In this document: positions 7,321-13,443 of the stretch, in pieces
How the letters are laid out: each line of letters opens with the position of its first letter
Numbering within the stretch: the stretch's first letter is position 1
Assembly: GCA_900550335.1 (NCBI GenBank)
Contig: URRU01000030.1
Coordinates: forward strand, 1-13,443
Direction: 5' to 3'
Origin: an uncultured Clostridium sp.
GTDB taxonomy: Bacteria; Bacillota; Clostridia; Peptostreptococcales; Peptostreptococcaceae
DNA length: 13,443 nt
Made by a program: the position numbers and the translations under genes
The notes under the pieces: generated by a model
What the model saw: only the letters and a program-made list of their open reading frames with translations
Databases searched by the model: none
What the model was told of the DNA's origin: nothing

Positions 7321-7335
7321 ATTTTACGGTAAAAT
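7321..7335. promoter_or_regulatory. 15-bp dyad upstream of the endopeptidase gene, operator-like
   Basis: ATTTTAC, one central G, then GTAAAAT form a perfect 7-bp inverted repeat 50 to 64 bases before the start codon at 7271. The position suits a regulator site near the promoter or in the leader. It does not fit the direct-repeat TGTWAH pattern of the WalR wall-stress regulator, and I assign no regulator. I found no convincing -35/-10 pair in this spacer. Confidence 0.3.
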
Positions 7336-7342
7336 ATTTATA

Positions 7343-7433
7343 TACTTAACTATAGAATATATCATTTTGACAGAATATGCAAAACATTAATAATTTTTTA
7401 CTTAATTATTTTATTTCTCTTCTACTTAACTAT
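7343..7433. repeat. Three spaced copies of an 11-base direct repeat
   Basis: On the plus strand TACTTAACTAT occurs at 7343-7353 and 7423-7433. A one-base variant, TACTTAATTAT, occurs at 7399-7409. All three are in the same direction, inside the 164-base spacer between the solute-binding protein gene and the endopeptidase gene. Spacing between starts is 56 and 24 bases. They could be binding sites for a regulator of the endopeptidase gene or a chance result of AT-rich DNA. No clear terminator is seen in this spacer, so read-through from the genes upstream is possible. Confidence 0.4.
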
Positions 7434-7435
7434 TT

Positions 7436-9553
7436 TTAATTTTTTGAAGGTGTACACATCTCTATTCCTCTATATTGATCATAGTCATTTAGATAATTTT
7501 CTGTTTTTAATCTCTTATTTACAATCATATAGTTATCTTTAACACCTATGCTTATAAATAATGCTTTATCTATACAATATTTTTCAATATCTGCATAAAT
7601 TTTCTTTATCTGCTCTTCATTAGAAGCATTTTTTATTTCAGATAATTTTTTATTAAGTCCAGAATCATTAGGTACAATATATCTCATTATTTCTGTTATA
7701 TCAGGAATACTAGATATTTGCCATCCTGTAACGGCTAAATCATAAGATCTATTCCGTAAAGATTTTTGCATTCCTAAAGAGTCTAGTAAAACAACTTCCG
7801 ATTTAATTCCTGCTAATTTTAAGTTTTCTACTATCATATTTGCAGTCTTAACTCTTTCACTATTTTCTCTATTAACTATTATTTTTAATGTAATAGAATT
7901 AATCATAGATTTTATTTCTTTTTCTGTATAATAAGTATTCTCTAATTTTTTCTTTGAATTATTCTTATTATTTTTATCTTTTATATTATTACTCTGTGTT
8001 GTTCCTTTTTTACTATTTTTAGAATTATCTTCTTTATTTGTTGTATTTGCATCTGTTTTAGCATTATTAGTTGTAGTCTTGTTAGCTGTTCTAACAACAT
8101 TAGTTGCCACAACAGAATCAATAGTTTCAGAAGCTATTTTTTCAAATTCTTCTTTATCATTTTCTGTTGCATATATTATATTACGTGTATTTGAAGAAGA
8201 TTCTATATTTCTAGTTTCTCCTCCTTCAGAGCCTCCAGAGTTTGAATCTCCACCTGAAGTTCCTCCACTATTTCCTCCTGAAGAGTTTTCTGAAGAGTTT
8301 TCTGAAGACTCTCCACCTGAAGGTTTACTAGGAGTAGAAGGTTTACTTGAACCAGAGTTGTTTTGAGGTTTGCTAGGCTTTTGAGGTGTTCCACCCTGAG
8401 AGTTAGAACCACCTGTGTTATTACCTCCAGAACTAGAATTTACCTTATTATTTGGTTTATTTGTAGCATTTACCTCTGTTTCTTTTATTTTATCTTTTTT
8501 ACTTATTTTTATCTTCTTCATATATTTCTCTGCATTTTCTGTACTATGCTCCATATTTTTTATTGAAGGTTCATAGTATTTAGATTTTGAGTTAACAGGT
8601 ATATTTACAGAATGTACATTACCCATATATCCATTTTCTATTATTGCCTCTCTATCTATTGCAGAAACTATAGCTCTTCTAAAGTTTTCATTTGCTAAAA
8701 GAGGATTTGATTGATTTATTAAAATTGCATCATAATCTCTTCCTTCATATTTCTTTATATCAAACCGGTTATTTTGGAACCGGCTAAGATTATTTGAATC
8801 CGCCTTAACCATATCACTTTCTAAGGCCTCAACAGTAGATACTACAGCTCCCCCATCTGGAACTATATTCACATCTATGTTCATAGCACTCTTAGGCACA
8901 TCAGCGTAGTAATCTTTATTTACCTCTAGTATTATCCCATCTCTTTCTGAATAACTTTTAATTTTATAGATACCATTTCCAATTTTATTAGAATTTGTAT
9001 CATTTATATCCTTACCTGAAAGTTGATTTTTACTAATTATTGGGAATGTGAGATTTTCTTTTGCAAATGCATTTTTATTTTTAAATTTTATAGTAAGGTC
9101 TTTTTCTCCTGTTACAACTACATTAGATATATTTTGAACCATGTAGTTATACGGACTTTTTTTATTAGATCTTATAGACGATACTGTAAATGCGACATCA
9201 TCGGCTGTAATCGGATTACCATCATGCCATTTTGCATCTTTTAAAACTATATCTATCCGTTTCCCATCTGAGGATATTTTGCTATTTTTTACCAATTTTG
9301 GTATAGCATTGTAATTTTTATTTAGTTCAAAAAGTCCATCATAAACAAGATTTAATACATTTAAAACACTCTCATCTGTATTAGTAAGAGGGTTTATTGT
9401 ACTAGGTTTCTGTATAGCTAGTTGTATTTTATCTGAATATGTTTTTTTATTACTTGTATTAGACTCTTCTTTTTTGTCATTTTTAACAGCCGAACAACCC
9501 CCTACTGCAAGGGCTACAGCTAATATAATACTAATAATCTTAGTTTTCTTCAT
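7436..9553 (-). CDS. Family 5 peptide-binding lipoprotein (OppA/DppA-like) with a large disordered insertion
   Basis: This is a 705-residue extracellular solute-binding lipoprotein of the oligopeptide/dipeptide ABC transporter class. The signal peptide ends in a lipobox (AVGGC, lipidated C20), so it should be anchored on the outer face of the membrane. The family 5 fold is evident from INPLTNTDE and LVYDGLFELN (about 53-77), from the signature AKWHDGNPITADDVAF (about 107-122) and from the C-terminal lobe YDLAVTGWQISSIPDITEIM (about 604-623, quoted in part). The homologous domain is interrupted at about residues 359-537 by a Ser/Gly/Asn/Pro/Lys-rich segment. Typical members have about 500-600 residues, so the excess equals the insertion. 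Its ATG directly follows the TAG of the transglycosylase gene with no gap and has AAGGAAG eight bases upstream. No permease or ATPase gene is in the window, so the transporter partner and ligand are unknown. Some residues near the end, such as the Cys at 700, lie in a short unusual tail. Confidence 0.9.
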   Translation of the reverse strand: MKKTKIISIILAVALAVGGCSAVKNDKKEESNTSNKKTYSDKIQLAIQKPSTINPLTNTDESVLNVLNLVYDGLFELNKNYNAIPKLVKNSKISSDGKRIDIVLKDAKWHDGNPITADDVAFTVSSIRSNKKSPYNYMVQNISNVVVTGEKDLTIKFKNKNAFAKENLTFPIISKNQLSGKDINDTNSNKIGNGIYKIKSYSERDGIILEVNKDYYADVPKSAMNIDVNIVPDGGAVVSTVEALESDMVKADSNNLSRFQNNRFDIKKYEGRDYDAILINQSNPLLANENFRRAIVSAIDREAIIENGYMGNVHSVNIPVNSKSKYYEPSIKNMEHSTENAEKYMKKIKISKKDKIKETEVNATNKPNNKVNSSSGGNNTGGSNSQGGTPQKPSKPQNNSGSSKPSTPSKPSGGESSENSSENSSGGNSGGTSGGDSNSGGSEGGETRNIESSSNTRNIIYATENDKEEFEKIASETIDSVVATNVVRTANKTTTNNAKTDANTTNKEDNSKNSKKGTTQSNNIKDKNNKNNSKKKLENTYYTEKEIKSMINSITLKIIVNRENSERVKTANMIVENLKLAGIKSEVVLLDSLGMQKSLRNRSYDLAVTGWQISSIPDITEIMRYIVPNDSGLNKKLSEIKNASNEEQIKKIYADIEKYCIDKALFISIGVKDNYMIVNKRLKTENYLNDYDQYRGIEMCTPSKN
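7943..8479 (-). other. Low-complexity insertion inside the solute-binding lipoprotein gene
   Basis: These codons encode residues of about 359-537. There are two different low-complexity halves: a Gly/Ser/Pro/Asn part (about 362-446) and a Thr/Asn/Lys part (about 489-537). Between them is a more ordinary, possibly helical stretch (about 448-488). The reading frame stays open throughout and the fold resumes with TLKIIVNRENSERVK, so it is an in-frame insertion in one gene and not two genes. Confidence 0.8.
8280..8303. repeat. Tandem 12-bp repeat in the low-complexity insertion
   Basis: GAAGAGTTTTCT is repeated twice exactly (8280-8291 and 8292-8303), with a partial third unit starting at 8304. 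It encodes the repeated Ser-Glu-Asn-Ser block. Such a unit can expand or contract by slippage in steps of four codons without breaking the frame. Confidence 0.85.
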
Positions 9554-10111
9554 CTAATTTGCTTCCTTCCCGCAGTATATTTTTTTATACATAGAATAAT
9601 TCTTATTAACCTTATCTACGTATTTTAAAGTTTCTTCAAAGGGAATATCATGAAGATTTACTCCGTCCTTGCTATATTCTTCATCTTCTAGCCACTTTCT
9701 TACATTTCCAGAACCTCCATTGTAAGCTGCTATAACTAAATCCCTTTTACCAAACTCTTTATAAAGTCTAGATAAATACCAACATCCAGTCTTTATATTT
9801 GTTTCTGGCTCAAATATTTTTTTACTATCTATTCCTATTTCTTTCTCCGCCCATTCAGCAGTTGTATCGCTTATTTGCATAAGCCCCTTAGCACCTTTAT
9901 GTGATTGAGCATCTGGAATAAATTTACTCTCTGCCTTTATAACGCTGTATACTAAATTTTCATCTATATTGTACTCTTTTGAATACTTTTGAACGTATTC
10001 ACTATATCTTCTTGGATAAAACATTGTTTCAATAGATTTAAAATTGAAGCCTATAAAAATTATTGAGAATAAAACCAAAGCTAAAATAATTTTAAATTTA
10101 CTTTTCTTCAA
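9554..10111 (-). CDS. Membrane-anchored lytic transglycosylase, SLT family 1
   Basis: This 185-residue peptidoglycan lyase should cleave MurNAc-GlcNAc bonds with formation of 1,6-anhydroMurNAc. A single N-terminal hydrophobic segment (about 7-24) acts as a signal anchor. The catalytic domain shows the catalytic Glu E61 in ESKFIPDAQSHKGAKGLMQ (partly quoted), AYNGG at 129-133, and ETLKYV at 160-165; all are signature elements of family 1 transglycosylases. The start is TTG (10109-10111), chosen because AAAGGAA lies six bases upstream and the next Met (residue 30) would remove the membrane anchor. It overlaps the end of coaE by 14 bases in a different frame, and its stop codon touches the start of the next gene, so it is translated as part of the same operon. 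All three glutamines are CAA, unlike the rnf genes. Confidence 0.93.
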   Translation of the reverse strand: MKKSKFKIILALVLFSIIFIGFNFKSIETMFYPRRYSEYVQKYSKEYNIDENLVYSVIKAESKFIPDAQSHKGAKGLMQISDTTAEWAEKEIGIDSKKIFEPETNIKTGCWYLSRLYKEFGKRDLVIAAYNGGSGNVRKWLEDEEYSKDGVNLHDIPFEETLKYVDKVNKNYSMYKKIYCGKEAN

Positions 10112-10703
10112 TTTTTTCCTTTAGGCTATTAATCAATTTTTCAGCCTCTTTCTCTAATTGTTCTATTGTTCCTGAATTGTCTACAACAAATTCAGCATAT
10201 TTTACTTTTTCATCTTGAGGCATTTGTGATTTTATTCTACCCATAGCATCCTCTTCACTACAATTATCCCTAAGAACAACTCGCTGTAATTGAACCTCTT
10301 CAGAACATGTTACAACTACTAAAGTATCTAGCATATTCATAAATCCAGCTTCTATAAGAAGTGCTGCATCTACTACAGCTATTTTTTTGCCAAATTTTTC
10401 ATATTTATTTAAGTCATCTTTAATCATATTTTGTATGACTGGATGCGTTAAACTGTTCAATTTTTCTAATTTATAATCATCATTAAAAACTATTTTCCCA
10501 AGATTTTTCCTATTTAGAGTACCGTCTTTATTAATTACCGAAGATCCAAAGCTCTTTTCTATATCTCTTAGTAATTCTTTATTTTCGTATATTTCTCTTC
10601 CTTTTATATCTGCATCAATTATAGGTATGTCATGTTTTTTTAATATATTTGAAAGGCTGCTTTTGCCACAGCCTATACTTCCTGTAAGTCCTACCTTTAA
10701 CAT
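10098..10703 (-). CDS. coaE: Dephospho-CoA kinase
   Basis: CoaE phosphorylates the 3'-hydroxyl of dephospho-CoA, the last step of coenzyme A synthesis, in the cytoplasm. The Walker A loop GSIGCGKS is at residues 8-15. The IIDADIKGREIY motif (28-39) places the conserved aspartates of the substrate site, and the C-terminal part carries the RIKSQMPQDEKVKYAEFVVDN-type ending (quoted only in outline) usual in the family. The length of 201 residues is normal. The ATG at 10701-10703 has AGGTGAT immediately upstream, eight bases after the polA stop codon. The 3' end overlaps the transglycosylase gene. The order polA-coaE is common in Firmicutes. Confidence 0.96.
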   Translation of the reverse strand: MLKVGLTGSIGCGKSSLSNILKKHDIPIIDADIKGREIYENKELLRDIEKSFGSSVINKDGTLNRKNLGKIVFNDDYKLEKLNSLTHPVIQNMIKDDLNKYEKFGKKIAVVDAALLIEAGFMNMLDTLVVVTCSEEVQLQRVVLRDNCSEEDAMGRIKSQMPQDEKVKYAEFVVDNSGTIEQLEKEAEKLINSLKEKIEEK

Positions 10704-10711
10704 ATAATCAC

Positions 10712-13363
10712 CTACTTTGTTTCATACCAAGAAACACCTGTGTTTAAATCAACAGTAAGAGCAACTTTCATATCTACTGCATTTTCCATTTCTTCTCTAA
10801 CTATTTTTTCTACTTTTTCAAGTTCATCTATAGGTGTTTCAACTATAAGCTCATCGTGTACCTGAAGTATTAATTTTGATTTAAGCTCTTCTTTTTCTAA
10901 TCTTCTAAACACATTGACCATAGCTATTTTTATAATATCTGCTGCACTTCCCTGTATAGGGGCGTTCATTGCAGCTCTTTTCCCTCTATTTCTCTCCATA
11001 AAGTTCTTTGATTTTATCTCCGGAATATATCTTCTTCTATTGAACATTGTCTGAGAATATCCGTCTTTTTCTGCAGTTTCAATTATATTATCCATAAATT
11101 CCTTTATTTTTTCGTATTTTGCAAAGTAACTTTCTATATACTGTTTTGCCTGTGGTACAGGTATATTTAAATCCTCAGATAGACCAAAATCTGTTTTTCC
11201 ATATATTATACCGAAGTTTACAGCTTTTGCAGCACTTCTAAGCTCTGGAGTAACTTCTTCAACTGGTACATTAAATACCTGAGATGCAGTTTTTCTATGT
11301 ATATCCTCTCCATGTTCAAACGCTTCTATCATATTCTGGTCACCACTCATATGAGCTAATACTCTAAGCTCTACCTGAGAATAATCGGCATCTACAAGTC
11401 TTTTTTCATCATCAGATACAAATACCGCTCTAAGTCTTCTACCAATTTCCATTCTGACAGGTATATTCTGTAAATTGGGCTCTGTAGAAGAAATTCTTCC
11501 TGTTGTAGTTATTGTCTGATTGAATGTAGAGTGTATTCTACCATCTATCGGATTTATAAGAGCAGTTAATCCTTCAACATACGTAGAATTTAATTTAACT
11601 ATCTGTCTATATTCACCTATTTTATCTATAATAGGATGTTTGTCTTTTAATTTTTCAAGGACCTCTGCATTAGTTGAGTATCCTGTTTTAGTTTTCTTTA
11701 TTACAGGTAGTTCTAATTTTTCAAATAAAATTACACCGAGCTGTTTTGGAGAATTTATATTGAATTCCTCACCTGCATATCCGTATATTTCTTCTTCAAG
11801 AGAAGATATTATCTTTGTAAACTCTTTTCCTAATTCAGCAAGCATTTCCTTATCAACTTTAATACCTGTGTATTCCATATTTCCAAGTACTTCAACTAAA
11901 GGCATTTCAACATCATCAAATAATTTTTCTATTTTTGTATTTTCTATTTCTTCCTTCATTTTAGGCATTGCATTAACTACTGTATTTAAAACCGAAGAAA
12001 TATATCCTGAAAGCTCTTCTTTTGTTAAATTCTCGAATTTTTTAGCTTTTACACCTTTTCCAAGTAACTCTTCTTTAGATTTAACTGATTTCATAAGATA
12101 TTTCATAGCTATTGCACTGCATTCACTTGTGTTAGTAGATGTAGAGTCTATTAAATACTCTGCTATAGCTATATCAAATGACATCCCCTTTAAAACCACT
12201 CCATAAGGCATAAGAGCTACATAATCCTCTTTCATATTATATCCATACTTCTTTATCTCATTAGACTCTAAAACCTCTCTAAATGCGTCTAATCTATCTT
12301 CATGAATGTAGAATACTTTATCTCCGTCTAAAGTTATATACATGCATATTATATTTTTTTCTAATAAATTTCCTTCTCTTGTAACTGTCTTTAATGCAAT
12401 TGCACCATTTTCTTTTATAAGAGATATTATATTTGAAGGATCTGTATCATAATCTATTTCTAAATTGTCGTTATTTTCCTCTAATTCCTGTGTTCCACTC
12501 ATATCCATAACCTTTTTTATAAGGCTTGTAAATTTAAAGAACTGGAATTTTTCTATAACATCATCTACTTTATAGTCTCCAAATATCATTTTATCTAAAT
12601 CAAATTCTATTGGAACATCTCTTACAATAGTAGCAAGCCATTTACTATGTATTGCCTCATCTTTATTTTCTTCTATTTTTTTCTTAATACTTCCTTTTAG
12701 CTCGTCTGTATGTTCAACTAAATTTTCTATACTTCCAAACTGTTTTATTAATTTTATACCTGTTTTTTCACCTACTCCCGGTACACCAGGTATATTATCA
12801 GATTTATCTCCCATAAGTCCTTTTAAATCTATAAACTGTGTCGGAGTCATTTCATATTTTTCTATTACTGAATCATAGTTATACTCCTCAACATCAGCTA
12901 CACCTTTTTTAGTTATAAGTGTAGTAGTCTTATTAGATGCTAACTGTATAGCATCCTTATCTCCAGTAACTATAAATACCTCAAATCCATCTTCTTCTGC
13001 AGCCTTAGATATAGTACCGATTATATCGTCTGCTTCGTATCCATCTATTTCAAATCTCTCTATTTTAAATGCATCTAATAATTCCTTTAATGGTTGCATC
13101 TGTTCAAACAACTCTTGAGGCATTTTTTTTCTTCCAGCCTTATAATCGCTGTATTCTTTATGTCTAAATGTTGGAGCTTTTCTATCAAATGCAACACTTA
13201 TGTGTGTTGGTTTGTATATATCTATCATTTTAAATAGCATTGTAGTAAAACCATATATTGCATTTGTATGAAGTCCTTCTTTATTATCCATTGTCTGTGG
13301 TAGAGCATAAAAAGCTCTATTTATTATTGAGTTTCCATCTATTATGATGAGTCTTTTATTCAA
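10712..13363 (-). CDS. polA: DNA polymerase I with an inactive proofreading domain
   Basis: PolA removes RNA primers and fills repair gaps. With the TTG start the protein has 883 residues. The N-terminal 5' nuclease (about 1-285) is intact: DGNSIINRAF (from 9), AFDRKAPTFRH (from 59), DGYEADD (107-113), TGDKDAIQ (133-140) and GDKSDNIPGVPGVGEKT (185-201). The central 3'-5' exonuclease-like domain (about 300-475) has lost catalytic acids: motif I reads ALKTVTR where DxE is expected, and motif III reads YISSVLN. The polymerase domain is intact: motif A DADYSQVELR (658-667), motif B RSAAKAVNFGIIYG (709-722) and motif C QVHDELIVE (834-842). An in-frame ATG at 13382-13384 would add seven residues, but it lacks a ribosome site, whereas GGAGTGA sits five bases before the TTG at 13361-13363. 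It is the first gene of the coaE/transglycosylase/lipoprotein cluster. Confidence 0.95.
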   Translation of the reverse strand: MNKRLIIIDGNSIINRAFYALPQTMDNKEGLHTNAIYGFTTMLFKMIDIYKPTHISVAFDRKAPTFRHKEYSDYKAGRKKMPQELFEQMQPLKELLDAFKIERFEIDGYEADDIIGTISKAAEEDGFEVFIVTGDKDAIQLASNKTTTLITKKGVADVEEYNYDSVIEKYEMTPTQFIDLKGLMGDKSDNIPGVPGVGEKTGIKLIKQFGSIENLVEHTDELKGSIKKKIEENKDEAIHSKWLATIVRDVPIEFDLDKMIFGDYKVDDVIEKFQFFKFTSLIKKVMDMSGTQELEENNDNLEIDYDTDPSNIISLIKENGAIALKTVTREGNLLEKNIICMYITLDGDKVFYIHEDRLDAFREVLESNEIKKYGYNMKEDYVALMPYGVVLKGMSFDIAIAEYLIDSTSTNTSECSAIAMKYLMKSVKSKEELLGKGVKAKKFENLTKEELSGYISSVLNTVVNAMPKMKEEIENTKIEKLFDDVEMPLVEVLGNMEYTGIKVDKEMLAELGKEFTKIISSLEEEIYGYAGEEFNINSPKQLGVILFEKLELPVIKKTKTGYSTNAEVLEKLKDKHPIIDKIGEYRQIVKLNSTYVEGLTALINPIDGRIHSTFNQTITTTGRISSTEPNLQNIPVRMEIGRRLRAVFVSDDEKRLVDADYSQVELRVLAHMSGDQNMIEAFEHGEDIHRKTASQVFNVPVEEVTPELRSAAKAVNFGIIYGKTDFGLSEDLNIPVPQAKQYIESYFAKYEKIKEFMDNIIETAEKDGYSQTMFNRRRYIPEIKSKNFMERNRGKRAAMNAPIQGSAADIIKIAMVNVFRRLEKEELKSKLILQVHDELIVETPIDELEKVEKIVREEMENAVDMKVALTVDLNTGVSWYETK

Positions 13364-13368
13364 ATTTA

Positions 13369-13375
13369 TCACTCC
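13369..13375 (-). promoter_or_regulatory. Ribosome binding site that favours the TTG start of polA
   Basis: GGAGTGA on the minus strand is five bases before TTG at 13361-13363. It lies inside the first codons of the longer frame that begins with ATG at 13384. That ATG has only A/T-rich sequence upstream, so initiation at TTG is more likely. Confidence 0.7.
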
Positions 13376-13430
13376 GTTTTCCATTTTTTATTTCATTTTT
13401 TCTATTCAATATTTTTAATATATTACTTAT

Positions 13431-13436
13431 ATTATA
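13431..13436 (-). promoter_or_regulatory. Candidate -10 element upstream of polA
   Basis: A perfect TATAAT on the minus strand lies about 70 bases before the TTG start of polA. The matching -35 would fall outside the window, so this cannot be confirmed. The surrounding sequence is almost purely A/T and other hexamers would also fit. Confidence 0.25.
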
Positions 13437-13443
13437 TTATCAT

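Noticed and set aside
7367..7372. Perfect TTGACA on the plus strand in the spacer before the endopeptidase gene
   Set aside because: It points away from the endopeptidase gene, has no good -10 at 16-18 bases and no plus-strand gene follows.
7387..7410. AAATAATT/AATTATT hairpin after the lipoprotein gene as a terminator
   Set aside because: The stem is purely A/T and is not followed by a T run on the minus strand, so it would not terminate efficiently.
8079..8412. Pro/Glu-rich plus-strand frame and a Leu/Gln-rich alternative minus-strand frame in the lipoprotein gene
   Set aside because: Both arise from the low-complexity insertion read in other frames; the main frame is continuous and has the family fold on both sides.
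11520..12206. A 228-codon open frame on the plus strand, opposite polA
   Set aside because: It lies wholly antisense to conserved polA codons, has no ribosome site or family motif, and its composition mirrors the opposite strand.
1..13443. Search for CRISPR arrays, tRNA genes, insertion sequences, toxin-antitoxin or defence genes
   Set aside because: No regularly spaced repeats, cloverleaf sequences, transposase motifs or relevant domains were seen; the accepted genes account for nearly all of the sequence.

Overview
The window is an AT-rich, Gram-positive clostridial chromosome segment, most likely from the family Peptostreptococcaceae (the Clostridioides/Peptostreptococcus group). The grounds are the gene order rnfCDGEAB, the polA-coaE-lytic transglycosylase-solute-binding protein cluster beside it, strong AGGAGG-type ribosome sites, A/T-ending codons and Gram-positive signal and lipoprotein sequences. 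I recall a very similar order in Clostridioides difficile, but that is memory and not a search. All genes that I accept lie on the minus strand, so transcription runs from high to low coordinates.

Right part (13363 to 7436): polA, coaE, a membrane-anchored lytic transglycosylase and a family 5 peptide-binding lipoprotein are packed with gaps of 8, -14 and 0 bases, so they very probably share a transcript. The polA promoter probably lies at or beyond the right edge. The lipoprotein carries an unusual disordered insertion of about 180 residues in the middle of its ligand-binding fold, and no permease or ATPase gene is nearby.

Middle (7435 to 5731): a 164-base spacer with a 15-bp dyad and three copies of an 11-base direct repeat precedes a secreted cell-wall endopeptidase (four SH3 domains plus NlpC/P60, CwlA-like). 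A strong intrinsic terminator ends this gene. A possible 46-residue ORF begins inside that terminator hairpin and runs into the long spacer before rnfC.

Left part (5240 to 73): the complete six-gene rnf operon in the order C, D, G, E, A, B, with gaps between -1 and +21 bases and a strong terminator after rnfB. Rnf is the membrane complex that oxidises reduced ferredoxin, reduces NAD+ and pumps Na+ or H+. In amino-acid-fermenting clostridia it is the main link between ferredoxin from Stickland-type fermentation and the membrane gradient.

Most of the window is well-known core biology. The parts deserving a second look are the small ORF in the terminator, the insertion in the solute-binding protein, the possible cell-wall-turnover neighbourhood, the operator-like repeats before the endopeptidase and rnf genes, and the sharply biased glutamine codon use in rnfB and rnfC. 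I saw no tRNA, rRNA, CRISPR array, insertion sequence or phage gene.
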